Shown here: piece by piece, positions 22,460-29,540 of the stretch | Position numbering within the stretch: position 1 is the stretch's first letter | How the letters are laid out: every line of letters starts with the position of its first letter | From: an uncultured Peptococcaceae bacterium | GTDB taxonomy: Bacteria; Bacillota; Peptococcia; Peptococcales; Peptococcaceae | Assembly: GCA_900552455.1 (NCBI GenBank) | Contig: URZX01000009.1 | Location: forward strand, 1 to 64,000 | Length of the DNA: 64,000 nt | Reading direction: 5' to 3' | Made by a program: the position numbers and the translations under genes | Notes under the pieces: generated by a model | The model's database searches: none | What the model was told of the DNA's origin: nothing | What the model saw: only the letters and a program-made list of their open reading frames with translations

Positions 22460-23603
22460 GCTCCTCACCCGCGACATCAGCCTCATCCTCGCAGCCAGCT
22501 TTTTCTACATGGCCTGCCCGATGATGGTCACACCGCTGATCGCCGGCTTTTCCGAAAGCCTCGGCGCCAGCGCTGTGCTCATGGGTCTGGTTGGCGGCAT
22601 GATGAACGTCGTTTCACTCTGCTGCCGACCTTTCGTCGGCAATCTCGCTGACAAGATCAGCAAATATCGCCTTTCGACCATTGGCTCGCTATTGATGATC
22701 GTTGCCTGCGTCGGCTACATTTTTGCGCCGACCCCGGCGGTCGTTGTCGGTGCGCGCATCATCAACGGCGTCGGCTTTTCCCTCTGCAGCGTCTGCATGG
22801 CGACGTGGATCTCCAGCCTTCTGCCGAAGGAGCGCGTCGGCGCCGGCATGGGCCTTTACGGCACCATGAACGCCCTCGCCATGGCCATCGCGCCGGCGCT
22901 TGGCATCGCCGTTTATGGCAGCCTCGGTTATCGCGCCGCATTTGTGCTCGCAACAGTGCTCGCCGTCGCCGTCGTCGTGACCGTTCAGCTCGTCCATGAC
23001 AAGGGCGAGGTTGTGAGAAAATCTGCTCCAGCCAAAGGCCGCGGCAGCTTTGTTGCGCGCGATGTGCTGCCTGTCGCCGCCATCATCATGCTCTTTGCCA
23101 TTCCCTATTGCGCCACCCAGTCCTTTCTCGTCAGCTACATCGCCGCGCGCGATCTTGCCGTGCACGCCGGCTGGTTCTTCCCGCTTTACGCGATCATTCT
23201 GCTCGTGCTGCGACTGTCGCTGGCCGATCTTTTTGATAAAAAACCGTTCGTATTTTTCCTGGCGGGCAGCTCGGTGAGCGCCCTCATCGCCATTTTGCTC
23301 CTGGCAGTGATGCAGAATAATCTCGTCCTCTTCGTTGCCGCAGCGTTCATGGCCGGCGGCTACGGGATCATGTGCTCCGTTTGCCAGTCCACCGCCATCC
23401 TCCTCGTCGGCGAAGAAAAACGCGGACTTGCCAACAGCACCTACTACATCGGCTTCGACCTCGGCATGGCCCTCGGTCCGATCATCGGCGGCTTTCTCTA
23501 CGGCCACGTGCCACTCGCCTATTTCTATCCGATCCTCGCTATCTGCGTTCCAGCCAGCGTGCTCGTTTATGCGCTCAATCGCAGATGTTTTCGCAAGGTG
23601 TGA
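22449..23603 (+). CDS. MFS transporter, paralogue 2
   Basis: 384 residues, twelve helices, clearly a duplicate of the gene at 20591 by the shared blocks listed there. GTG 22449 is preferred: GGAGGAGGA is 5 bp upstream and the protein then starts ITKLLTRDISLILAASFFYM, collinear with MIARLFTRDISLVFAASFFYM of the paralogue. It overlaps the kinase-like gene. Codon choice differs (more C-ending codons here), so the duplication is not recent. Confidence 0.9.
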   Translation: MITKLLTRDISLILAASFFYMACPMMVTPLIAGFSESLGASAVLMGLVGGMMNVVSLCCRPFVGNLADKISKYRLSTIGSLLMIVACVGYIFAPTPAVVVGARIINGVGFSLCSVCMATWISSLLPKERVGAGMGLYGTMNALAMAIAPALGIAVYGSLGYRAAFVLATVLAVAVVVTVQLVHDKGEVVRKSAPAKGRGSFVARDVLPVAAIIMLFAIPYCATQSFLVSYIAARDLAVHAGWFFPLYAIILLVLRLSLADLFDKKPFVFFLAGSSVSALIAILLLAVMQNNLVLFVAAAFMAGGYGIMCSVCQSTAILLVGEEKRGLANSTYYIGFDLGMALGPIIGGFLYGHVPLAYFYPILAICVPASVLVYALNRRCFRKV

Positions 23604-23732
23604 ATTTTTGTCGGAAAAACAGAACATCCACCGATAAACCGCCGCGCAACCCAAAGTTGCGCGATAACTGGTGGCAGCAACCTGGATTTTTCGTTAGAAT
23701 GAGGGCAGAAATTAAGAGAAAGGAAGATTCAT

Positions 23733-24104
23733 ATGGCAGTGAATACCATTGGAATTCTGATCGGGATCATTTGGCTCTTGGCGCAGCTGGCGATCATCGG
23801 CGCGATCATTTATCTCTTCGTCCTCATTGTGAAGGCGTTGAAAAAATATATTGGCTCAAAAGAAGTGCGCGAAGAAAAGCGCGAAATGCGCGCCTCTCTC
23901 GGCCAGGTGCTGCGCGAAGAACGCACCCGCTGCAGGATGACGCAGGAATTTGTCGCCGAATCTCTGGGCGTGAGTCGCCAGGCTATTTCAAAATGGGAAA
24001 ATGGAAATGCGGAACCTTCGACATCGAATTTGCTGGCGCTCGCAAAATTGTATGGCGTCGGTGCAGAGACGCTTCTGGCGCGTGTGGCGAAAGAGGACGA
24101 CTGA
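23733..24104 (+). CDS. Membrane-tethered XRE-family regulator
   Basis: 123 residues. One strong hydrophobic helix at 7-33, a charged linker (KKYIGSKEVREEKREMR), then a HTH_3 domain at about 58-112 (TQEFVAESLGVSRQAISKWENG). A DNA-binding domain fixed to the membrane implies direct sensing of an envelope or ion signal, or regulation by release. Ribosome site AAAGGAAG before ATG 23733. Monocistronic, closed by a terminator. Confidence 0.85.
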   Translation: MAVNTIGILIGIIWLLAQLAIIGAIIYLFVLIVKALKKYIGSKEVREEKREMRASLGQVLREERTRCRMTQEFVAESLGVSRQAISKWENGNAEPSTSNLLALAKLYGVGAETLLARVAKEDD

Positions 24105-24112
24105 TCGTTTTG

Positions 24113-24140
24113 GCGTTCGGCGATGGCCGGACGCTTTTTT
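24113..24140 (+). terminator. Terminator after the XRE regulator gene
   Basis: GCGTTCGGC-GATG-GCCGGACGC followed by TTTTTT. Confidence 0.8.
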
Positions 24141-24277
24141 CGTGGTGCGAAATATGGTGCTGACAGTTGGTGACAATTTTCGGAGATTTTACCATTCACG
24201 TGTTTCTTATGATAGAATATCTACAAAGACTGATCTGTGGCCTGGAGTCTGGGTCTGAACTTTGGAGGGATATGAAA

Positions 24278-24631
24278 ATGGGAAAAAACATTCTGGAATA
24301 TAAGGGATACGTGGTGAAGGTGTGTTACGATGCCAAAAGATGTCTGCTCTACGGCAAGGTGGATGGCATTGTGGATGCGGTCAATTTTGAGACGGAGAAT
24401 CCACGCGAGGTGGAACAGGCGTTCCACGATGCGGTAGATCACTACCTTCATTTTTGTGAGAGTGTTGGTCGTCGTCCTGCGAAGGCTTACAAGGGGCAGT
24501 TCAACGTGCGCATTGCGCCGGAGCTGCACAAGTCGATCTCGCTCTGGGCGACTGCGCACGATATGACGATGAATGCTGCTGTCGAACGTGCGATCGAGCG
24601 TTTTGTGGAAAACGGCGACGACGAAAACTGA
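24278..24631 (+). CDS. HicB-family protein without a HicA partner
   Basis: 117 residues. N-terminal HicB fold (YKGYVVKVCYDAKRCLLYGKVDGIVDAVNFE) and C-terminal ribbon-helix-helix segment (FNVRIAPELHKSISLWATAHDMTMNAAVERAIERFV). ATG 24278 has GGAGGG 9 bp upstream; ATG 24272 is too close. HicB is normally the antitoxin of a HicA RNase, but no short HicA ORF exists on either side: the gene before is the XRE regulator and the gene after is larC on the other strand. It may act as a stand-alone repressor. Confidence 0.85.
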   Translation: MGKNILEYKGYVVKVCYDAKRCLLYGKVDGIVDAVNFETENPREVEQAFHDAVDHYLHFCESVGRRPAKAYKGQFNVRIAPELHKSISLWATAHDMTMNAAVERAIERFVENGDDEN

Positions 24632-24687
24632 AAAAACAGCGTCTGCGCGCTCCGGGGTGGAGTTCGTGCAGACGCTGTTGTGTTTTA
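24632..24687. terminator. Terminator between hicB and larC
   Basis: ACAGCGTCTGC and its complement with an imperfect central part; six U follow on the minus strand, and TGTGTTTT on the plus strand. Confidence 0.75.
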
Positions 24688-25878
24688 GGAGAGCTGCTTG
24701 CGGACGCGGGCTTCTGCTTCGCGAAGGCTGAGGCCTTGGGCATCGGCGATGCGGGCGAGGTCGTCGTGCTCGAATTTTTCGCGGCTGACGCCGTAGCCTG
24801 TGGAGCATTTGCGGCGGACGGGACCGTCGGCGGTTTCGATGGTTTCGATGCGGCGGTCGAGGGTGTAGCGGCGGAAACGGTTTTCGCGGATGCCAATGGT
24901 GGTGGTGTGCGCAAAGAGGGCGCGCACGAGCGCATCCTTGTCGGCTTCGCGGCAGATCACGTGGAGGAGATGGCCGGGGCGGCTTTTTTTCATGCCGATC
25001 GGAATGGTGTAGACGTCGAGGGCGCCGGCGGCGAAAAGTTTATCGAAAGCGTAGCCGATGGCTTCGCCGGTCATGTCGTCGATGTTGCAGCAAAGCTCGA
25101 TAACGTCGTCGCTGGCGGCGCTGCGCTCGCCGAGCAGGGCGCGCACGCAGTTGGCGGCGGGAAAATTTTTTTTGCCCATGCCGTAGCCGATGGCGCTGGT
25201 GCGCATGACTGGCATTTCACCAAAGCGGCTGGCGAAATGCTTGAGCAGAGCGGCGCCGGTTGGCGTGCAGAGCTCGCCCTGAATGCTGCCGCCATAGATC
25301 GGCACGTCCTGGAGGATGGTGGCGGTGGCTGGCGCCGGAACGGGCAAAATGCCATGGGCGCAGTGTACCTGACCGCTGCCGACGTGCACTGGCGAGACGA
25401 TGATCTCGTCGGGCGCGAGACGATGCATGAGCAGACAGACGGCGGTGATGTCTGCGATGGCATCCATGGTGCCGACTTCGTGGAAGTGGATCTCGCTCAC
25501 TGATTTGCCGTGGGCTTTGCTTTCGGCGTCGGCGATGAGGCGGTAGACGGCCATGACGTTGTCAGCGACTGTGGTTGGCAGAGAAAGATGGCCGCGCACG
25601 ATGTGCTCGATATCGTGGAGGCTGGCGTGGTGGTGATGGCTGTGCGCATGATCGTGGTGGTCGTGGGCGCCTTCTTCTTCGCCGTGCACGGTCACTTGCA
25701 GATGGGTGCCGGTGATGCCGCATTTCACGGAGGCTTCGCGGGAAAATTTCACGTCGGGAATGGCGAGGGCGTTGAGCTCGGCGACAAATGCGTCCGGATC
25801 TGGCAAGAGTTCGAGCAGGGCGGCGGCGAGCATGTCGCCGGCAGCGCCCATGCTGCAGTCGAGGTATAATGTTTTCAT
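24685..25878 (-). CDS. larC: Nickel insertion protein LarC
   Basis: 397 residues, full-length LarC. Starts YLDCSMGAAGDMLAAALLELL, has a histidine-rich stretch at about 65-90 (alternating His, Asp and Glu) for nickel, and GTMDAIADITAVCLLMHRL. LarC uses CTP to insert nickel into the pyridinium-dithiocarboxylate made by LarB and LarE, completing the pincer cofactor of lactate racemase. Some species split LarC into two frames (LarC1/C2); here it is a single uninterrupted frame. Last gene of larEBC. Confidence 0.95.
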   Translation of the reverse strand: MKTLYLDCSMGAAGDMLAAALLELLPDPDAFVAELNALAIPDVKFSREASVKCGITGTHLQVTVHGEEEGAHDHHDHAHSHHHHASLHDIEHIVRGHLSLPTTVADNVMAVYRLIADAESKAHGKSVSEIHFHEVGTMDAIADITAVCLLMHRLAPDEIIVSPVHVGSGQVHCAHGILPVPAPATATILQDVPIYGGSIQGELCTPTGAALLKHFASRFGEMPVMRTSAIGYGMGKKNFPAANCVRALLGERSAASDDVIELCCNIDDMTGEAIGYAFDKLFAAGALDVYTIPIGMKKSRPGHLLHVICREADKDALVRALFAHTTTIGIRENRFRRYTLDRRIETIETADGPVRRKCSTGYGVSREKFEHDDLARIADAQGLSLREAEARVRKQLS

Positions 25879-25888
25879 CTGAATCTCC

Positions 25889-26638
25889 TTATAATCCCAT
25901 GTGATTGATGCTGCTGGCGAGATAACCGGCGCCGAAGCCGTTGTCGATGTTCACAACACTGACGCCGCTGGCGCAGGAATTGAGCATCGAGAGCAGCGCG
26001 GACAGGCCGCCGAAGCTGGCGCCGTAGCCAACGCTCGTCGGCACGGCGATGACGGGGCAGTCGGCGAGACCGCCGAGCACGCTGGCGAGCGCGCCTTCCA
26101 TGCCGGCAATGGCGATGATGACGCTGGCGCTCATGATCTCGTCAAGATGAGCGAGGGTGCGGTGTAGCCCGGCGACGCCGACGTCGTAGAGCCGGAGGAC
26201 GTCGTTACCGAGCACGGTGGCGGTGATCGCCGCTTCTTCGGCGACGGGAATATCGCTGGTGCCGCCGGTGGCGACGACGATGGTGCCGAGGCCGTTGGCT
26301 TCTGGCAGCGGACCGATGACGCCGCAGCGTGCGTCGGCGTAGTAGGCCATGGGAAAATGACGGCGTAAGCTGCGCACCGCGTCGGCGGAAAGCCGGGTGA
26401 TGAGAATGGTTTCTTCGCCGTGGCTGAGCATGGTCTCGGCGATGCCGGCGATCTGCTCCGGTGTTTTGCCGGCGCCGTAGATCACCTCTGCAACGCCCTG
26501 GCGCAGCTTTCGGTGCATATCCACCTTGGCGTAGCCGATGTCTTCGAAGGGCTTTTCTTTGAACGTCAGCAGCGCGTCGTCGACGGAAACGCTGCCGCTG
26601 GCGACGTTTTCCAGCAGCTGTTTGATATCTGTGCTCAT
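25889..26638 (-). CDS. larB: Pyridinium-3,5-biscarboxylate synthase LarB
   Basis: 249 residues. The C-terminal two thirds resemble the PurE (AIR carboxylase) fold: ATGGTSDIPVAEEAAITATVLGNDV and GMEGALASVLGGLADCPVIAVPTSVGYG. LarB carboxylates and hydrolyses nicotinic acid adenine dinucleotide, the first step of the nickel-pincer cofactor. Its start overlaps the larE stop by 4 bp. Confidence 0.95.
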   Translation of the reverse strand: MSTDIKQLLENVASGSVSVDDALLTFKEKPFEDIGYAKVDMHRKLRQGVAEVIYGAGKTPEQIAGIAETMLSHGEETILITRLSADAVRSLRRHFPMAYYADARCGVIGPLPEANGLGTIVVATGGTSDIPVAEEAAITATVLGNDVLRLYDVGVAGLHRTLAHLDEIMSASVIIAIAGMEGALASVLGGLADCPVIAVPTSVGYGASFGGLSALLSMLNSCASGVSVVNIDNGFGAGYLASSINHMGL

Positions 26639-27381
26639 GGTCGCACCTCCAGATCGAGGGAAATGGTTTCGTAGAACGGGCGCAGCGCTGCGATGATCTC
26701 GTTGCGCTGCTCAAGCACGCGCGCAAGCTGTGCTTCAGGAACCTGGATGCGCGCCTGCCCGCGCGATTGCCGCACGCGAAAATCGCGGAATCCGAGCGCG
26801 GCGAGGGCGGCTTCGGCCTGTTCGGTGGCGGCGAGGGCAGCGGCTGTCAGCGGTTCGCCGCTTGGCGTGCGCGTGGCGAGACAGGCGTAGGCGGGCTTGT
26901 CCCAGGTGAAAAGGCCGGCGTCGCGGCTGAGCGCGCGGATGGTGTCCTTCGTGAGGCCGCATTCGCGCAGCGGTGAATGCACGGAAAGCTCGCGCAGGGC
27001 GCGCATCCCCGGGCGATCGGCGACTGCGTCAGAAGCGTTGGTGCCGTCGCAGAGCAGCGTGAAGCCGTCGGCGACAGCGGCATCGCGGATCGTTGTGAGC
27101 ACGGCCTGCTTGCAATGACAGCAGCGATCTGGCCCGTTTTCTGCTGCGCCGGGCACAGCGAGCACATCCAGCGGGAGCACGCTGAGGGCAGCGCCGAGCT
27201 CTGCCGCCAGACGGCGCGCGTCGTCCAGCTCGAAGTGTGGCTGAAATTGTGAGTGGACGGTGTAGGCGTGGACGCGCTTGGCGTAGCGCGTGGCGGCGTA
27301 GAGCAGATAGGCCGAATCGACGCCGCCGGAAAAAGCGATGGCCACTTCGGGATGGTCGCGGAAAAATTCTTCCAGAGTCAT
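26635..27381 (-). CDS. larE: Sulfur transferase LarE
   Basis: 248 residues. N-type ATP pyrophosphatase loop FSGGVDS (17-23) and a C-terminal thiolation region. The conserved cysteine C167 (KPAYACLATRTPSG) corresponds by context to the sulfur-donating cysteine of Lactiplantibacillus LarE; CCHC at 87-90 is also conserved in the family. LarE activates and thiolates the LarB product twice. ATG 27381 follows AGAGGAGG; the longer frame runs back through the leader RNA. No larA is present in the window. Confidence 0.94.
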   Translation of the reverse strand: MTLEEFFRDHPEVAIAFSGGVDSAYLLYAATRYAKRVHAYTVHSQFQPHFELDDARRLAAELGAALSVLPLDVLAVPGAAENGPDRCCHCKQAVLTTIRDAAVADGFTLLCDGTNASDAVADRPGMRALRELSVHSPLRECGLTKDTIRALSRDAGLFTWDKPAYACLATRTPSGEPLTAAALAATEQAEAALAALGFRDFRVRQSRGQARIQVPEAQLARVLEQRNEIIAALRPFYETISLDLEVRP

Positions 27382-27396
27382 GGTTCCTCCTCTGCG

Positions 27397-27436
27397 AAAA
27401 AAGCACACGCCGCCTGTTCTGAGACGATGTGCGCTT
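27397..27436 (-). terminator. Terminator in the lar leader
   Basis: On the minus strand AAGCGCACA ... TGTGCTT is followed by six U, ending 12 bases before the larE ribosome site. A terminator in front of the first gene of an operon signals conditional read-through. Confidence 0.7.
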
Positions 27437-27520
27437 TCATAGCATACGGTTCGTTGGTTGATGAGTGGAAAATGGTTGCCTGCTTCTGCAGGTGGGCGTC
27501 GGCTTCCTGCCGACGGTTTC
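27437..27520 (-). promoter_or_regulatory. Structured leader RNA of larEBC, candidate riboswitch
   Basis: Between promoter and terminator two compact hairpins follow each other on the minus strand: CGTCGGC-AGGAA-GCCGACG (27515-27497) and CCTGC-AGAA-GCAGG (27492-27479), then about 45 nt of single-stranded sequence. I cannot match it to a known riboswitch class (it does not look like NiCo, TPP, SAM or fluoride aptamers). Nickel, the cofactor or an intermediate, or lactate would be logical ligands; this is inference. Confidence 0.45.
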
Positions 27521-27549
27521 AGTATAGCGCACGGCTGACAATGGGTCAA
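27521..27549 (-). promoter_or_regulatory. larEBC promoter
   Basis: On the minus strand TTGACC (27549-27544), 17 bp, TATACT (27526-27521). The -35 overlaps the stop codon of the DUF3842 gene upstream. Confidence 0.8.
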
Positions 27550-27962
27550 CAGCCGCCGGCGGCAATCTTTTCCAGCTCAGCGAGCACTTCCTCGAGCAGA
27601 TGGCGGATGTTGAGATCGCTCACGCCGACGACGATGTTGTCGCAGTGGTTGATCGGAATGAGGATGCGCTTGGCATCTGCCTGGGCGACGGCCTGCGCCA
27701 TGCGTGGCGTGATCTCGCCGAGCAGGGCGTCGGCGATGACGATGCCGATCGGGCCGATGATGACGTCGGCGCGGCGGCTTGAAACGACGACGGCGTTTTC
27801 GCCGGTGGCTGCCTGGGTGGCGCCGGCTTTGAGCATGGCAGATGTGGCAGCGAAATTGGTGCCGACGGCGGTGAAGGATGCTTCCGGCAAACGTTCGCGG
27901 ATGGCGGCCACAAGCTGACGCCCGATGCCGCCGCCTTGCGCATCGATGATGAGAATGTTCAT
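27546..27962 (-). CDS. DUF3842 family protein
   Basis: 138 residues. N-terminal Rossmann-like strand-loop NILIIDAQGGGIGRQLVAAI, then VGTNFAATSAMLKAGA and GPIGIVIADALLGEITP, all typical of DUF3842 (PF12953), an uncharacterised family common in anaerobic Bacillota. ATG 27962 follows CAGGAGG. Upstream of larEBC on the same strand, but the lar promoter lies in its 3' end, so it is probably a separate unit with possible read-through. Confidence 0.85.
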   Translation of the reverse strand: MNILIIDAQGGGIGRQLVAAIRERLPEASFTAVGTNFAATSAMLKAGATQAATGENAVVVSSRRADVIIGPIGIVIADALLGEITPRMAQAVAQADAKRILIPINHCDNIVVGVSDLNIRHLLEEVLAELEKIAAGGC

Positions 27963-28110
27963 GAAAAGTCCTCCTGACGATCCTATATAATAGAAACAAT
28001 TGTACCACAAGCCTGTGCGCTTGACCAGAAGCGGCGGAATGTGCTAAACTTCTCTCTGACATCGGCGCGGCCGGTGCTTTTTTCTTGTCATGATCTTCAA
28101 GGAGGGCGAC

Positions 28111-29424
28111 ATGGATTTTCTCACTGCGGACATCCGTCAGCTTTATCGCAAATATCTTCTGGCGTCGCTGGGCAGTGCGCTGGCGACGTCGATCTATGGG
28201 TTCGTCGACACCATCGCCGTGGGCCAGGCTGTTGGTCCGATGGGGGCAGCGGCGATCGCTGTGCTCAACCCGTTTTTCAGCATCATGGTCTTTCTCGCGA
28301 TCCTCTGCGGCATTGGCGGCGCGGTGCTCATGGCCAACGCCAAGGGCGAAGGGCTGGAGGAACGCGGCAATGCGTATTTCACAGCGGCGCTCGTGCTGGT
28401 GCTCGGTGTCATCGTCGTCGGCTGGGTGGTCTTCTTCTTTTTTCACGAGCCGGTCTTTCGCTTTTTCGGCGCCACCGATGAAAACATGCCGTACGTTCTC
28501 GACTACGGAAAATGGCTCGTCTGGTGTTTCCCAGGCTACATTTTACCGATCTTTCTCGGCGCATTTCTGCGCAACGACGGCGCGCCGGGGCTGGCGATGG
28601 CTGCTGTCGTCACCGGCGGGCTCTGGAATTGCTTCGGCGACTGGTATTTCTGCTTCCCCCTCGATATGGGCATGGCCGGTGCAGCGATCGCTACCGTCAG
28701 CGGCGCCAGTCTGCAGGCGTTGATCATGGCGACGCATTTTCTGCGTCGTGGGAAATGTCATCTGCGTCTCGTCTGGCCGCAGAATATTTTGCGCGATATG
28801 CGGCGCATCGTCACGCTCGGTTTTGGCGCCGGCGTGCTCGATCTTGGCAATGTTTTCATCGCCATCATCATCAACAACCAGATCCTGCGCTATGGCTCAG
28901 GCGATTATCTCGCTGTGTACGGCGTCGTCAGCACGATCTCACTGCTCTTTCAGGCGCTTTTCGCCGGCGCTGGGCAGGCGTCGCAGCCGCTCATTTCCAT
29001 GAACTACGGCGCGCGCAAGCTCGATCGTGTGCAGGCTGTTTTGCGCATGGGGCTGGCGACGGTCGGCTGTATGGGCGCCCTCTTCATGCTCCTCGGTGAG
29101 CTTTTTCCAACGCAGATCACGCGCCTGTTTATCGCGGCGACGCCAGAAGTGCTCGCAGCAGCGCCGCTCGCTTTTCGTTGCTACTTTATCTTTTTTATCT
29201 TCCTCGGCATCAGTGTGCTTGCGACGTATTATCTCCAGTCGATCATGCGCGAGCGCGCAGCGATGACTGTTTCTGTGCTGCGCAGTCTGGTGCTTTCGAT
29301 CACGTTGCTCTTTGTGCTGCCGATGTTCCTCGGACTGCCTGGTGTTTTTCTCGCTATGCCGCTTTCTGAAGGCATCGTCGCTGTTATCGCGCTCATCCTC
29401 GTGCGCCGCAGCATGCGCGCCTGA
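28111..29424 (+). CDS. MATE-family efflux transporter
   Basis: 437 residues, twelve predicted helices in two MATE repeats, with the usual GFVDTIAVGQAVGPMGAAAIAVLNPFF opening and the mirror GVVSTISLLFQALFAGAGQASQPLISMNYGA in the second half. Exports cationic drugs or metabolites using a Na+ or H+ gradient. ATG 28111 follows AAGGAGGG. Confidence 0.92.
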   Translation: MDFLTADIRQLYRKYLLASLGSALATSIYGFVDTIAVGQAVGPMGAAAIAVLNPFFSIMVFLAILCGIGGAVLMANAKGEGLEERGNAYFTAALVLVLGVIVVGWVVFFFFHEPVFRFFGATDENMPYVLDYGKWLVWCFPGYILPIFLGAFLRNDGAPGLAMAAVVTGGLWNCFGDWYFCFPLDMGMAGAAIATVSGASLQALIMATHFLRRGKCHLRLVWPQNILRDMRRIVTLGFGAGVLDLGNVFIAIIINNQILRYGSGDYLAVYGVVSTISLLFQALFAGAGQASQPLISMNYGARKLDRVQAVLRMGLATVGCMGALFMLLGELFPTQITRLFIAATPEVLAAAPLAFRCYFIFFIFLGISVLATYYLQSIMRERAAMTVSVLRSLVLSITLLFVLPMFLGLPGVFLAMPLSEGIVAVIALILVRRSMRA

Positions 29425-29432
29425 ATCTCGTA

Positions 29433-29460
29433 AAGCTGCCGCACCCGCGGTGGCTTTTTT
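29433..29460 (+). terminator. Terminator after the MATE gene
   Basis: AAGCTGCCGC-ACCC-GCGGTGGCTT with T6; one bulge. Confidence 0.65.
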
Positions 29461-29540
29461 GCGCTTGCGCACAGGGGCGGCGTTGGCGTATCATAGGGAG
29501 AGCAATCCATGTCGCAGAAGCGACAGAGAGGAGAAAGATC

